Origin: Geodermatophilus chilensis
GTDB lineage: Bacteria; Actinomycetota; Actinomycetes; Mycobacteriales; Geodermatophilaceae
Assembly: GCF_002802985.1 (NCBI RefSeq)
Contig: NZ_NVPT01000039.1
Coordinates: forward strand, 1-33,948
Direction of reading: 5' to 3'
Length of the DNA: 33,948 nucleotides
Positions 15,889 to 23,072 of this stretch are shown piece by piece (the first letter of the stretch is position 1; each line of letters begins with the position of its first letter). The notes below the pieces were generated by a model. The model worked only from the letters and a program-made list of their open reading frames with translations, had not been told where the DNA came from and ran no database searches. The position numbers and the translations under genes are program-made.

Positions 15889-16623
15889 TCATCGATCGGG
15901 GAGCTGCACGGTCAGCGTCAGCGACTCGCCGTCCTCGGCCCACACGATGCGCCCGCCGAGCTCGCCGGTCTGCCGCCGCACCGACCACAGCCCCAGGCCG
16001 GTGAGGTCCGGCGGCGGAGAGTCGGTGCGCAGGTGTCCGAGCAGCCGCTCCGGGCGGACGACGGTCTGCGTCAGCGCCAGGTCGACCCAGCCGGGACGAC
16101 ATCGGGCGGCGAGCCGGACCGCGGCGCCGTTCCCGTGTCGGTGCGCGTTCTCCAGCAGGTTGGTGAGGATCCGCTGCACCCGGGCGTCGGCGACGGCGAC
16201 GTCCTCCGCGCCGGGACCGAACCGCACGCTCAGCTGGAGGCCGGGCAGTCCGGAGGCCGCCATCGACGCGCGGACGACGTCCCCGAGCCGGCGCGTCCCC
16301 CGCCCGAGCGGCGTCGCCCCGCCCGTGGCCGCCGCCGTCCGCAGCATGGAGGCCAGGTGGGCGGTCTGCGCGCGGGCGAGCTCCAGCACCTCCGTGGGGT
16401 CGGCCGCCGGGCCGGCCGGCCGCTCCAGCGCACCCAGCAGCGCCTCCAGCGAGGCCAGCGGCGAGCGCATGTCGTGGCACAGCGCCCGCACCAGCGCCTC
16501 GCTGGGCTCCGGGGCCTCCCCGCCGGCCGGCCGTGCGGTCCCGCGGCGCCGCAGCAGGCGGCGCAGGGTCGGCAGCGCGCGGCGGGACTCGAGGGGCGTG
16601 GAGGGGTTGGCGGCCAGGGTCAT
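15889..16623 (-). CDS. Sensor-less histidine kinase
   Basis: A 244-aa soluble histidine kinase. Residues 40-95 hold the dimerisation/phosphoacceptor region with the H-box LCHDMRSPLASLEALL; residues about 135-244 are the HATPase domain with N-box LTNLLENAHRHGNG and G-box TGLGLWSVRRQTGELGG. There is no transmembrane segment, PAS or GAF domain, so it must sense through a partner or a cytosolic signal. ATG 16623 is chosen because GGAGG ends 5 nt upstream; a GTG at 16629 overlaps that site. It is divergent from the response regulator, with 59 nt between the starts. Confidence 0.85.
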   Translation of the reverse strand: MTLAANPSTPLESRRALPTLRRLLRRRGTARPAGGEAPEPSEALVRALCHDMRSPLASLEALLGALERPAGPAADPTEVLELARAQTAHLASMLRTAAATGGATPLGRGTRRLGDVVRASMAASGLPGLQLSVRFGPGAEDVAVADARVQRILTNLLENAHRHGNGAAVRLAARCRPGWVDLALTQTVVRPERLLGHLRTDSPPPDLTGLGLWSVRRQTGELGGRIVWAEDGESLTLTVQLPDR

Positions 16624-16682
16624 GGGCACCTCCGTGGTGCGTACGGTCAGCAGCGCCGGCGCAGCTGTCCGTGTGGGGAGAG

Positions 16683-17372
16683 ATGGAGCCGAGCGACGCC
16701 GGTGCTCAGCGCCGTCGGCAGGTCGACGTCGTGCTCGTCGACGACCACCCGTTGTTCAGCCGGGGTCTGGCCCTGCTGCTGCCGGGGGTGAGCGAGGGGC
16801 GGGTACGCGTCGTGGCGACGACCGACGACGCCTCCGCGGCCGCGGCGATGGTGCGCCGGCACCACACCGACGTGGCCGTCGTGGACCTGCACATGCCACC
16901 GCCGGACGGCACGCGGGCGATCGCGGCGATCCGCCGCGCGGACCCGACGGTGCGCATCGTGGCGCTGTCCGGTCAGGCCGAGGAGGACGCCGTCCTGGAG
17001 GCGCTGCGCGCCGGGGCGGCGGGGTTCCTGCCCAAGACCGCCGACCCGGAGCGCCTGGTGCGCCCACTGCTGGCCGTGCTCGACGGCTGGTCGGTGATCC
17101 CCGAGGACCTGCTGCGCCGGCTGCTCGAGGACTCCGCGCCCACCGGCGAGCAGGGCCTGGCGGAGCGGCTGACCGCCGACGAGCGCCGGCTGTGGCGGCT
17201 GGTGGCCGACGGCACGAGCACCGTGGACATCGCCACGACGCTGCACGTGTCCGAGCGGACGGCGAAGCGGCTGGTGGCCGCGCTGCTGCGGACGCTGGGT
17301 GTCGCCACCCGCGTCGAGGCCGCGGCGCTGGCCGGGCGCGTCCACCTGGGGAGCAACGGTGGGAACCAGTGA
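16683..17372 (+). CDS. NarL/FixJ-type response regulator
   Basis: A 229-aa two-component regulator. The receiver domain (residues about 16-135) has the acidic pair in VVLVDDHPLFSRGL, the phospho-Asp in VAVVDLHMPPPDGT, the Thr/Ser switch in IVALSGQ and the Lys in GFLPKTADPERL. The C-terminal LuxR-type helix-turn-helix is LTADERRLWRLVADGTSTVDIATTLHVSERTAKRLVAALLRTLGV; the second half of the usual DxxLT region is less conserved than in most members. ATG 16683 follows GGGGAGAG almost directly, so spacing is short. It is the probable partner of the divergent kinase. Confidence 0.87.
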   Translation: MEPSDAGAQRRRQVDVVLVDDHPLFSRGLALLLPGVSEGRVRVVATTDDASAAAAMVRRHHTDVAVVDLHMPPPDGTRAIAAIRRADPTVRIVALSGQAEEDAVLEALRAGAAGFLPKTADPERLVRPLLAVLDGWSVIPEDLLRRLLEDSAPTGEQGLAERLTADERRLWRLVADGTSTVDIATTLHVSERTAKRLVAALLRTLGVATRVEAAALAGRVHLGSNGGNQ

Positions 17373-17449
17373 GTTCCGTGCCCGTGGCGACTCGGAGTTC
17401 ATCGCCGCCCAGCTACCCGCAACGGTGATCGACACGCGTGGTATGAGGC

Positions 17450-18940
17450 CTAGGGAGCCAGCGTCCCCGCCCACGTGCCCGACGACGCCGCCGCGGTGAA
17501 GCCGGGCACCTCGCCGGCGGCCATGTCCACCGCGGCGTAGCCCCCGCTGCCGGCGCCCACGCAGGCGACCACGGTGGCCAGTCCGGCCCGCCGCTGCAGC
17601 ACGCTCTGCCGCACCTGCCAGCCCACGACGGCGCGGCGCTGCAGCACGGCCTGCTCACGCACCAGCCACCCGCTGCGCACGCTGAACGACCGCGGTCCGG
17701 CGGCGTGCCCGAGCGCGCGATACCGGCCGATGCCCATCGGCACGCCCAGGACGGTGAGGACGACGCCGGCGACCGGCACCCACCACCAGCCGAGGGCGGC
17801 CGCCGTCCAGGCCCCCACCGCGGTCACCAGCAGCCCCGCGGCCAGGGCCCGCGCCAGCCGGCGACGCAGGGCGGCGCGCGGGTGACCGGTCAGCGGGCCG
17901 GGGTCCTCGACCAGCCGGCCGAGCAGCCGCAGCGCCTCGGCGCGCGGGCCCAGCGGCAGCAGCTGGCCGCGCCGGTTGGCCTGGCCGAGGCCGGTGACCA
18001 GGGCGTTCACCCGCGCCGCGCGCGCCCAGCGCATGCCCAGGCCCTCGCTCAGCGTGCCGCCCCGGATGCGGTCGACCTCCAGCTCGGTGTGCCGCCGGGT
18101 GAGCAGCCCGCGGACGGCGACCAGCGAGCCGCCGCGCCGCACCAGCCGGTAGCCCCAGGTGACGACGGCCGCCCCGACCACCGCGGTCAGCGCCAGCAGC
18201 GGGACCGCGGCGACCAGCCCGATGACCAGCAGGTGCGGCGAGGGCTCCGGACCCGTCACGTCCGGCACGACGGCGTCGGGCAGCTCCTGCACCAGCCGGA
18301 AGAGCGTGCCGACGGCGGCCAGCGGGACGACGAGGTAGCTGCCGACCAGGGGCGCGTACAGCAGCCAGCGCGGGTCGAAGCGGGCGATCTCCTCCTCGGC
18401 GGGCTCCGGCCGGGCGTCGTCCCCGGTGGCGGGCGCGCCGGCGGGACGGCGGGCCAGCAGCCGCGCCCGCAGCCGGTCGCCCTCGGCGCGCGGGACGCCG
18501 TCGATGACGAGCTCCTCCTCGTTCGCCCCGACCGAGCCGGCCGCGGCGTCGATGCGGACCCGGACCAGCCCGAGCAGCCGGTGCAGCGGGGGGGCCTCGA
18601 CCTCCACGCCGCGGATCCGGTCGTTGGGCACGGTGCGCACCGAGCGGGCCAGCAGCCCGCGGGTCACCACCACCGCCGTCTGCCCGTCGGCGTAGCCGAA
18701 CCGCCACCAGCTGAGCACGGACGCGGCCAGGGACAGGGCGGTGACGACCACCGCCATGACGACGACGGTGAGCAGCCCGTCGTCCAGGCCGACCAGCGCA
18801 GCGACCGGGATGAGCACCGGCACCAGCTGGCGAGCCTGCCGGAAGGTGGCGGTGTGCACCAGCACCACGCGGGGTGAGGCCCGCAGCGGTCGGTCGCCGG
18901 GCGCGCGATCGCCGCCGACGTCCACGGCGGGCTCGGTCAC
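17450..18940 (-). CDS. bPH2-domain membrane protein (YdbT type)
   Basis: A 496-aa membrane protein built from repeats of a helix pair plus a bacterial PH (bPH2) domain. Membrane segments lie around residues 37-75 (LVPVLIPVAALVGL, LLTVVVMAVVVTALSLAASVL), 180-250 and 345-385. bPH2 motifs are VVTRGLLARSVRTVPNDRIRGVEVEAPPLHRLLGLVRVRID, RGLLTRRHTELEVDRIRGGTLSEGLGMRWARAARVNAL and SGWLVREQAVLQRRAVVGWQVRQSVLQRRAGLATV. Such YdbS/YdbT pairs are known in Bacillus and actinobacteria with roles in membrane stress or export that are not well defined. GTG 18940 overlaps the YdbS-like stop by 4 nt. It is convergent with the response regulator. Confidence 0.85.
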   Translation of the reverse strand: MTEPAVDVGGDRAPGDRPLRASPRVVLVHTATFRQARQLVPVLIPVAALVGLDDGLLTVVVMAVVVTALSLAASVLSWWRFGYADGQTAVVVTRGLLARSVRTVPNDRIRGVEVEAPPLHRLLGLVRVRIDAAAGSVGANEEELVIDGVPRAEGDRLRARLLARRPAGAPATGDDARPEPAEEEIARFDPRWLLYAPLVGSYLVVPLAAVGTLFRLVQELPDAVVPDVTGPEPSPHLLVIGLVAAVPLLALTAVVGAAVVTWGYRLVRRGGSLVAVRGLLTRRHTELEVDRIRGGTLSEGLGMRWARAARVNALVTGLGQANRRGQLLPLGPRAEALRLLGRLVEDPGPLTGHPRAALRRRLARALAAGLLVTAVGAWTAAALGWWWVPVAGVVLTVLGVPMGIGRYRALGHAAGPRSFSVRSGWLVREQAVLQRRAVVGWQVRQSVLQRRAGLATVVACVGAGSGGYAAVDMAAGEVPGFTAAASSGTWAGTLAP

Positions 18941-19443
18941 GTCGCCTCGTCGCGGACCAGCTCGGCGCGCCGGGCGAGGTCGTCGGCGACCCGCTGCGCC
19001 ACGTCGGCCTCCAGGTGCAGCACGCGGACCGTGCCCTGCGAGGACGCCGTCAGCACCGCCACCGTGGCCAGGCCGAACAGCTGCTGCAGCACCCCGCGGG
19101 TGACGTCGACGGTCTGGATGCGCGAGATGGGCACCAGCGTCCAGGTGCGGGTCAGCCAGCCGGTGAGGGTGTAGACCGCCTCGCCGGTGACCTCCCAGCG
19201 GTGCACGCGGTAGCGCACCCACGGCCGGATGCTGATCGTCACCCCTGCCTCCAGCACCGCGAACGCCACGAGCGCCCAGCGCAGCGGCGAGGGCAGGGCG
19301 CTCTCCGGGACGAGGGTCAGGACGGCGGTGACCACGGCGACCCAGACGAGCGCGCCGATCACCCCCTCGGCGACCCACAGCCCGATCGCCGAGCGGGACA
19401 GCGACCACGCGGGGTCGCGGACGGGCGCGGCGGGAGTGCTCAT
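18937..19443 (-). CDS. bPH2-domain membrane protein (YdbS type)
   Basis: A 168-aa protein with two transmembrane helices (residues about 22-45 and 50-70) followed by one bPH2 domain: VHRWEVTGEAVYTLTGWLTRTWTLVPISRIQTVDVTRGVLQQLFGLATVAVLTAS. The ATG at 19443 has GGGAGG 8 nt upstream; an earlier ATG in frame would extend into the promoter region. Its stop overlaps the start of the YdbT-type gene (GTGA), so both are coupled and probably form a complex. Confidence 0.85.
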   Translation of the reverse strand: MSTPAAPVRDPAWSLSRSAIGLWVAEGVIGALVWVAVVTAVLTLVPESALPSPLRWALVAFAVLEAGVTISIRPWVRYRVHRWEVTGEAVYTLTGWLTRTWTLVPISRIQTVDVTRGVLQQLFGLATVAVLTASSQGTVRVLHLEADVAQRVADDLARRAELVRDEAT

Positions 19444-19618
19444 CGGCGCTATCCTCCCAGCGCAGCGGGCCGGCGGGCCGGTCGACGCCCCATCGTCCGC
19501 TGCACGCCCCCGGACGTCGACCACGGGACCGTCGCCGGTGCGCATGGCGTGTCTGCTGCGCCGATCCCGTGATCACCGCCGTGGTGCCGGAGCGGGCGGG
19601 CGCACACCCGGCCGGTGG

Positions 19619-19628
19619 CACGATGGGG
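19619..19628 (+). promoter_or_regulatory. -10 region of the rhodanese gene
   Basis: CACGAT-GGGG, with the hexamer 6 nt before the GTG at 19631, and nearly the same flanks as in front of malic enzyme. Supports leaderless or very short-leader transcription. Confidence 0.4.
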
Positions 19629-19633
19629 TCGTG

Positions 19634-19963
19634 ATGCCGCAGCAGGTCCCGACCGTGTCCGCCAGCGAGGTGCCCGAGGACGCCGTCGTCCTCGACGTCC
19701 GGGAGGACGACGAGTGGGTGGCCGGCCACATCGACGGCGCCACCCACATCCCGATGGGGGAGGTGCCGGCGCGGCTGGAGGAGCTGCCCGAGGCCGATCC
19801 GCTCTACGTCACCTGTCGCGCCGGTGGCCGCTCCGCCCGCGTGGCCGCCTGGCTCAACGCGAACGGCTACGACGCGGTCAACGTGGGTGGCGGCATGGGC
19901 GAGTGGGAGGCCGCGGGGCGGCCGATGGTGAGCGAGACCGGCCAGCAGCCCTTCGTGCGCTGA
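19634..19963 (+). CDS. Rhodanese-domain protein
   Basis: A single-domain sulfurtransferase of 109 aa. Motifs are VVLDVREDDEWVAGHIDGATHIPMGEVPARL and the active-site loop TCRAGGRSARVA, where the Cys carries the persulfide; the loop CRAGGRS is the usual six-residue rhodanese loop. It ends with GGMGEWEAAGRPMV as in GlpE-like and thiosulfate sulfurtransferase proteins. Start is either ATG 19634 (GGGG 5 nt upstream) or GTG 19631 (leaderless); the product differs by one residue. No sulfur-pathway neighbour is present. Confidence 0.88.
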   Translation: MPQQVPTVSASEVPEDAVVLDVREDDEWVAGHIDGATHIPMGEVPARLEELPEADPLYVTCRAGGRSARVAAWLNANGYDAVNVGGGMGEWEAAGRPMVSETGQQPFVR

Positions 19964-19993
19964 CAGCCGGGGGAGCGCACCGGTCTGGGGTCG

Positions 19994-20015
19994 CGGCGTT
20001 CCCACGGGAACGCCG
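19994..20015. terminator. Hairpin after the rhodanese gene
   Basis: Ten-bp stem CGGCGTTCCC / GGGAACGCCG closed by AC; the terminal pairs may open to give a larger loop. It lies 31 nt after the rhodanese stop in a convergent spacer. Confidence 0.55.
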
Positions 20016-20031
20016 GCAAGCCGAACGCCTT

Positions 20032-20059
20032 GGCAGACGTTCCCGCCGGAACGTCTGCC
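20032..20059. terminator. Perfect 12-bp hairpin between convergent genes
   Basis: Arms GGCAGACGTTCC and GGAACGTCTGCC around a CGCC loop. Together with the preceding hairpin and a weaker stem pairing CAGGTCG (20063-20069) with CGACCTG (20105-20111), it fills the spacer between rhodanese and the GH8 gene. Probable bidirectional terminator; a structured small RNA is possible. Confidence 0.6.
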
Positions 20060-20199
20060 GTACAGGTCGGGTCGTCCATGACGTGTCGACTTCCGCTCTG
20101 TACACGACCTGGAGCTGTTGATCAGCGCCCGTCGAGCAGCTGCGGGAGCCCGTCAGCGGGACGTTCCTGCGGAGGCCTGGGTTGGGCGGGTGAGGTCGG

Positions 20200-21354
20200 T
20201 CAGGTCGCGGCCGGCGCCGGCGGGCACCCGCCCAGCACGTCGTCGGTGAGCACCAACCGGCCCAGCGCGGCCCACGCCGCCCCGTAGTAGCTCGGGACCG
20301 ACTGCGCCAGGTGGTCGGCGTCGACGAGCTCCTCGGCGGCACGGACGGTGTCCCCGGCCGCGGCCACCGCCGCCGCCTGGCCGGTCGCGGCGACCACCGA
20401 CGCGCCCGGCGCGACGGGGGAGCCGCCGAGGTCCAGCTCGGCGGTGTCGCCGCCGCGGTCCAGCGGCCCGACCACGGCCGCGGCCAGGGCCCGGTCGGCC
20501 GGGTCGCAGGACTCGGCGAAGCGGATCGGTGTGCGCGTGGCGTCGTAGCCGTACCGCACGCTCTGCCCCCGGCCCATCGCCCCGGGCATCGCCTCCACCC
20601 TGCCGTCGGCGTGCACCTGGGCCCAGTCCGGGGGCAGCGGCGCCTGGTCGAGCAGCGAGCGGGTGACCGCCCGGCTGCCCACGGCCAGCTCCGTCCAGCG
20701 CGGGTCGCCCGAGGCCTCGGCGAGCACCGCGGTGGCCCCGGGGGAGGCGTAGCTCGGGTTGTAGGGGTAGGGCGCGGTCGTCGCCCACTGGCCGGCGATG
20801 AGGATGCGGCCGGCCGCCGTCTGCACGGTCTCCAGGTCGAGCACGGCCCGCCCGAGGTCCAACCCCGCGGTCGTGTACTCCGGTCGCCCGAACTGTCCGC
20901 CGGCGAGGACGAGGGCCCGGGCGGCGTCCAGGTCGGCGTCCGAAGCCGACGACTCGTCGACGACAGCGCCGTCGGCCCACCGCCAGCTGAGCAGTCCGTC
21001 GGGACGCTGCAGGTTCTCGCGCGTCCAGATCCAGACGGACTCGAAGGTCTCTGCGTCGCCGAGACCGACCGCCACGAGCATGGCGTAGGCCTGCCCCTCG
21101 CTGACGGTGTCCCCGCCCTGGTCGGAGCGCACGACCCGGCCGTCCTCGTCGACGTACCCGGTCAGGAACGCCCGCCCCGCCTCCGCGGCCGTGTAGGTGC
21201 GCAGCTCCACTGCGGTGGGAGCGGCCGAGGTGGGGGACGCCGGACTCTGGCCCCCGGTCGTGTCCCCGCCCCTGGTCCCCAGGGTGGCCGCGAGGACGAC
21301 GACGAGCAGCGCGAGGGCACCGAGGCCGACCACGGTGATCCGTCGCCGGCTCAC
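20200..21354 (-). CDS. Secreted/anchored GH8 family glycoside hydrolase
   Basis: A 384-aa glycanase of family GH8 (endoglucanase/BcsZ type). Residues 1-28 (MSRRRITVVGLGALALLVVVLAATLG) are a signal peptide or membrane anchor, followed by a Ser/Thr/Pro-rich stretch to about 48. The catalytic domain keeps the general acid Glu86 in TVSEGQAYAM, the second acidic site SASDADLDAARAL (Asp139/Asp141) and the base Asp271 in RYGYDATRTP. It probably cuts or trims the beta-glucan made by the divergent operon. GTG at 21354; the ribosome site is weak. A TATCTT hexamer on the minus strand at 21420-21415 may be its -10. Contrast with the operon paralog at 24555, which has lost the catalytic Glu. Confidence 0.85.
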   Translation of the reverse strand: MSRRRITVVGLGALALLVVVLAATLGTRGGDTTGGQSPASPTSAAPTAVELRTYTAAEAGRAFLTGYVDEDGRVVRSDQGGDTVSEGQAYAMLVAVGLGDAETFESVWIWTRENLQRPDGLLSWRWADGAVVDESSASDADLDAARALVLAGGQFGRPEYTTAGLDLGRAVLDLETVQTAAGRILIAGQWATTAPYPYNPSYASPGATAVLAEASGDPRWTELAVGSRAVTRSLLDQAPLPPDWAQVHADGRVEAMPGAMGRGQSVRYGYDATRTPIRFAESCDPADRALAAAVVGPLDRGGDTAELDLGGSPVAPGASVVAATGQAAAVAAAGDTVRAAEELVDADHLAQSVPSYYGAAWAALGRLVLTDDVLGGCPPAPAAT

Positions 21355-21584
21355 CTGGGTAGCCTCTGGCCGGTCCGCGTGCTGCGCGGAGGTGCCTCAC
21401 GAGTCACGCCGGGCAAGATACAGACCGGGTCGTAGGGCATCCGTTACGAAAAATGTGATGAAGATCTACGGCGGGTCGACCTTCGGGGCGGCGCGGCACC
21501 CTGCATCCCGGGTCTGACCTGCGCAGATGTCGTGCCGTGCCGCCGGTCACGTGGCCGGGACCACAGGTCGACGAGGCGCTGGTG

Positions 21585-21596
21585 TGACGTACGTCA
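21585..21596. promoter_or_regulatory. 12-bp palindrome TGACGTACGTCA
   Basis: Perfect palindrome about 95 nt upstream of the operon promoter -10; a candidate regulator site. No regulator is identified. Confidence 0.35.
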
Positions 21597-21668
21597 TCCG
21601 ACGGCGCGCGATTCCCTGACGCTCGGTGATCAAGCTGCTGCCGGTCGTCAGTGCCCGAGAAAGCGCAG

Positions 21669-21697
21669 CTGAGAGCCCTCTCAGGTCCGGGTAGCTT
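21669..21697 (+). promoter_or_regulatory. Promoter of the polysaccharide operon with overlapping operator
   Basis: CTGAGA (-35, 4 of 6 consensus), 17 nt, TAGCTT (-10). The inverted repeat CTGAGAG-CC-CTCTCAG (21669-21684) covers the -35, so a repressor bound there would block polymerase. The leader would be about 75 nt, ending in a GAGGGAG ribosome site 8 nt before the ATG at 21781. Confidence 0.45.
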
Positions 21698-21780
21698 CGG
21701 CGTCCGGTACCACGGGGGGTGTCGAGGAACGGCTGCTCCCGAGGCGTCCGGCGTCCGCGCCGGTTGAGGGAGTTGTCTGA

Positions 21781-22287
21781 ATGCTGCGAGCGCTCTGGCG
21801 TGCCCAGACCGCCCGGTTCGCCGTCGTGGGGTTGGTCATCACGGCGCTGCACCTGGCGGTCTTCCGGCTCGTGCTGCCGTGGTCGGTGCCCGAGGTCGCC
21901 AACGTCATCGCCTTCCTGACCGCCACCCAGGTGAACTTCGCGCTGAGCTACTTCTGGACCTGGTCGGCGCGCCGCCCCGTCGGCTCGGAGACGGTGGGCT
22001 CGATCCTGCGCCGCGCGCTGCTCTTCAACGGCTCGGCGGCCCTCGGGTTCGGCGTCAACGCCGTGGTCTTCTCCGCCGCCCACCGCCTCGTCGGCCTCGG
22101 CCCGATGGAGAGCGCCGTCGTCGCGACGGTCGTCAGCGCCGCGGCGAACTTCCTCCTCAGCTCCCGGTTCGTCTTCGCCCGCCGGGAGGTCCTCGCCGCT
22201 GCGGACCTCCCGGCCGCCCCGGGTCGGGGCTCCGGCCTCGTCCCCCCACTGGTCCCCCCGCCCAGCGCCGGGTGGGAGCGCGCGTGA
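21781..22287 (+). CDS. GtrA-family membrane protein (lipid-linked sugar flippase)
   Basis: A 168-aa protein with four transmembrane helices: FAVVGLVITALHLAVFRLVL, EVANVIAFLTATQVNFALSYFWTW, LLFNGSAALGFGVNAVVFSAA and VATVVSAAANFLLSSRFVF. The NFxxSYxWTW and NFLxSRxxVF motifs are those of GtrA/DPMS proteins, which move polyprenyl-phosphate sugars across the membrane. The last 30 residues are a Pro-rich cytosolic tail. ATG 21781 has GAGGGAG 8 nt upstream. First gene of a six-gene operon; its stop overlaps the next start (GTGA), which encodes the enzyme that would make its substrate. Confidence 0.87.
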   Translation: MLRALWRAQTARFAVVGLVITALHLAVFRLVLPWSVPEVANVIAFLTATQVNFALSYFWTWSARRPVGSETVGSILRRALLFNGSAALGFGVNAVVFSAAHRLVGLGPMESAVVATVVSAAANFLLSSRFVFARREVLAAADLPAAPGRGSGLVPPLVPPPSAGWERA

Positions 22288-23072
22288 GCGCCCCGTCGAC
22301 CGGTTCTACGACCCGTCCGTCCGTGGAAGGTGCCCCAGCGGTGAGTCAGCGCAAGCCCGATCTCGACATCGTCGTTCCGGTCTACAACGAGGAGGCCCGG
22401 CTCGGGGCGACGCTGCATGCCCTCACCGCGCACACCGCTACCCTGCCGATGAGCGTCGCGATCACCGTCGTCGACAACGGCTCGGTCGACCGGACCGCCG
22501 AGCTCGTCGACGAGGTCGCCGAGCACCGTCCGGACAACACCGTGCTCCGCCTCATCGGCTGCGCGCGGCAGGGCAAGGGGGCCGCCGTCCGCCGGGGTCT
22601 GCTGGCCAGCACGGCGCGGTGGCGCGGCTTCTGCGACGCCGACCTGTCCACGCCCCCGCAGGTGCTCACCGAGGTCCTCGGCCACCTGGAGCGGGGCGCC
22701 CCCGTCGTCATCGGCTCCCGGCGTGCCCCCGGCGCGAGCTACGCCGTGCCCCAGCCCCTGGTCCGGCGGCTGGGCTCGTCGACCTTCCGGATGCTGACCC
22801 GTCCGCTGGTGGGCGGGGTCGCCGACACCCAGTGCGGCTTCAAGTTCTTCTCCGGCGAGGCGGCCGAGCAGGTCTTCCGCCGGGTGACCGCCAACGGCTT
22901 CGCCTTCGACGTCGAGGTCCTCGCCGTGGCCCGGCGCCTCGACATGCCGGTGGTCGAGGTGCCGGTCCGGTGGACCGACCAGGAGGGCTCCTCGTTCCAC
23001 GTGTGGAGCCACGGCAAGCGGGTCGTCTCCGAGGTCGTCGCCGTCCGCGCGGCGCTGGCGAGGATGTCGTGA
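22284..23072 (+). CDS. Polyprenyl-phosphate glycosyltransferase (GT2, ALG5-like)
   Basis: A 262-aa GT2 enzyme resembling dolichyl-phosphate beta-glucosyltransferase. After a 27-residue Ser/Thr-rich leader come DIVVPVYNEEARLGATLHAL (nucleotide-sugar site), TVVDNGSVDRTAELV, ARQGKGAAVRRGLL, the metal-binding FCDADLSTPP, IGSRR, and DTQCGFKFFSGEAA, the last typical of ALG5/polyprenyl-phosphate transferases. It probably transfers glucose or mannose from UDP/GDP to polyprenyl phosphate on the cytosolic face, for flipping by the GtrA protein. GTG 22284 overlaps the GtrA stop and has GGGAG upstream; a later GTG near 22341 is an alternative. No C-terminal membrane helices, so it is peripheral. Confidence 0.85.
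   Translation: MSAPSTGSTTRPSVEGAPAVSQRKPDLDIVVPVYNEEARLGATLHALTAHTATLPMSVAITVVDNGSVDRTAELVDEVAEHRPDNTVLRLIGCARQGKGAAVRRGLLASTARWRGFCDADLSTPPQVLTEVLGHLERGAPVVIGSRRAPGASYAVPQPLVRRLGSSTFRMLTRPLVGGVADTQCGFKFFSGEAAEQVFRRVTANGFAFDVEVLAVARRLDMPVVEVPVRWTDQEGSSFHVWSHGKRVVSEVVAVRAALARMS

Larger units (their letters stand above)
21355..21780. other. 426-bp divergent regulatory region of the polysaccharide locus
   Basis: No convincing gene. It holds a locally AT-rich patch (21440-21470, including GAAAAATGTGATGAAGAT) unlike the surrounding 75% GC, the palindrome TGACGTACGTCA, the operon promoter with a 7-2-7 inverted repeat, and a possible -10 for the minus-strand GH8 gene. Its size is large for this window and fits a regulated divergent promoter, possibly with Lsr2-type binding at the AT-rich patch (inference). 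Confidence 0.6.

Noticed and set aside
21601..21780. A c-di-GMP (GEMM) riboswitch in front of the polysaccharide operon
   Set aside because: GAAAGCGCA and GGGTAGC look vaguely similar to parts of the motif, but the conserved GCAAA/GGTAGC core and the two paired stems cannot be drawn, and a promoter -10 falls in the middle.
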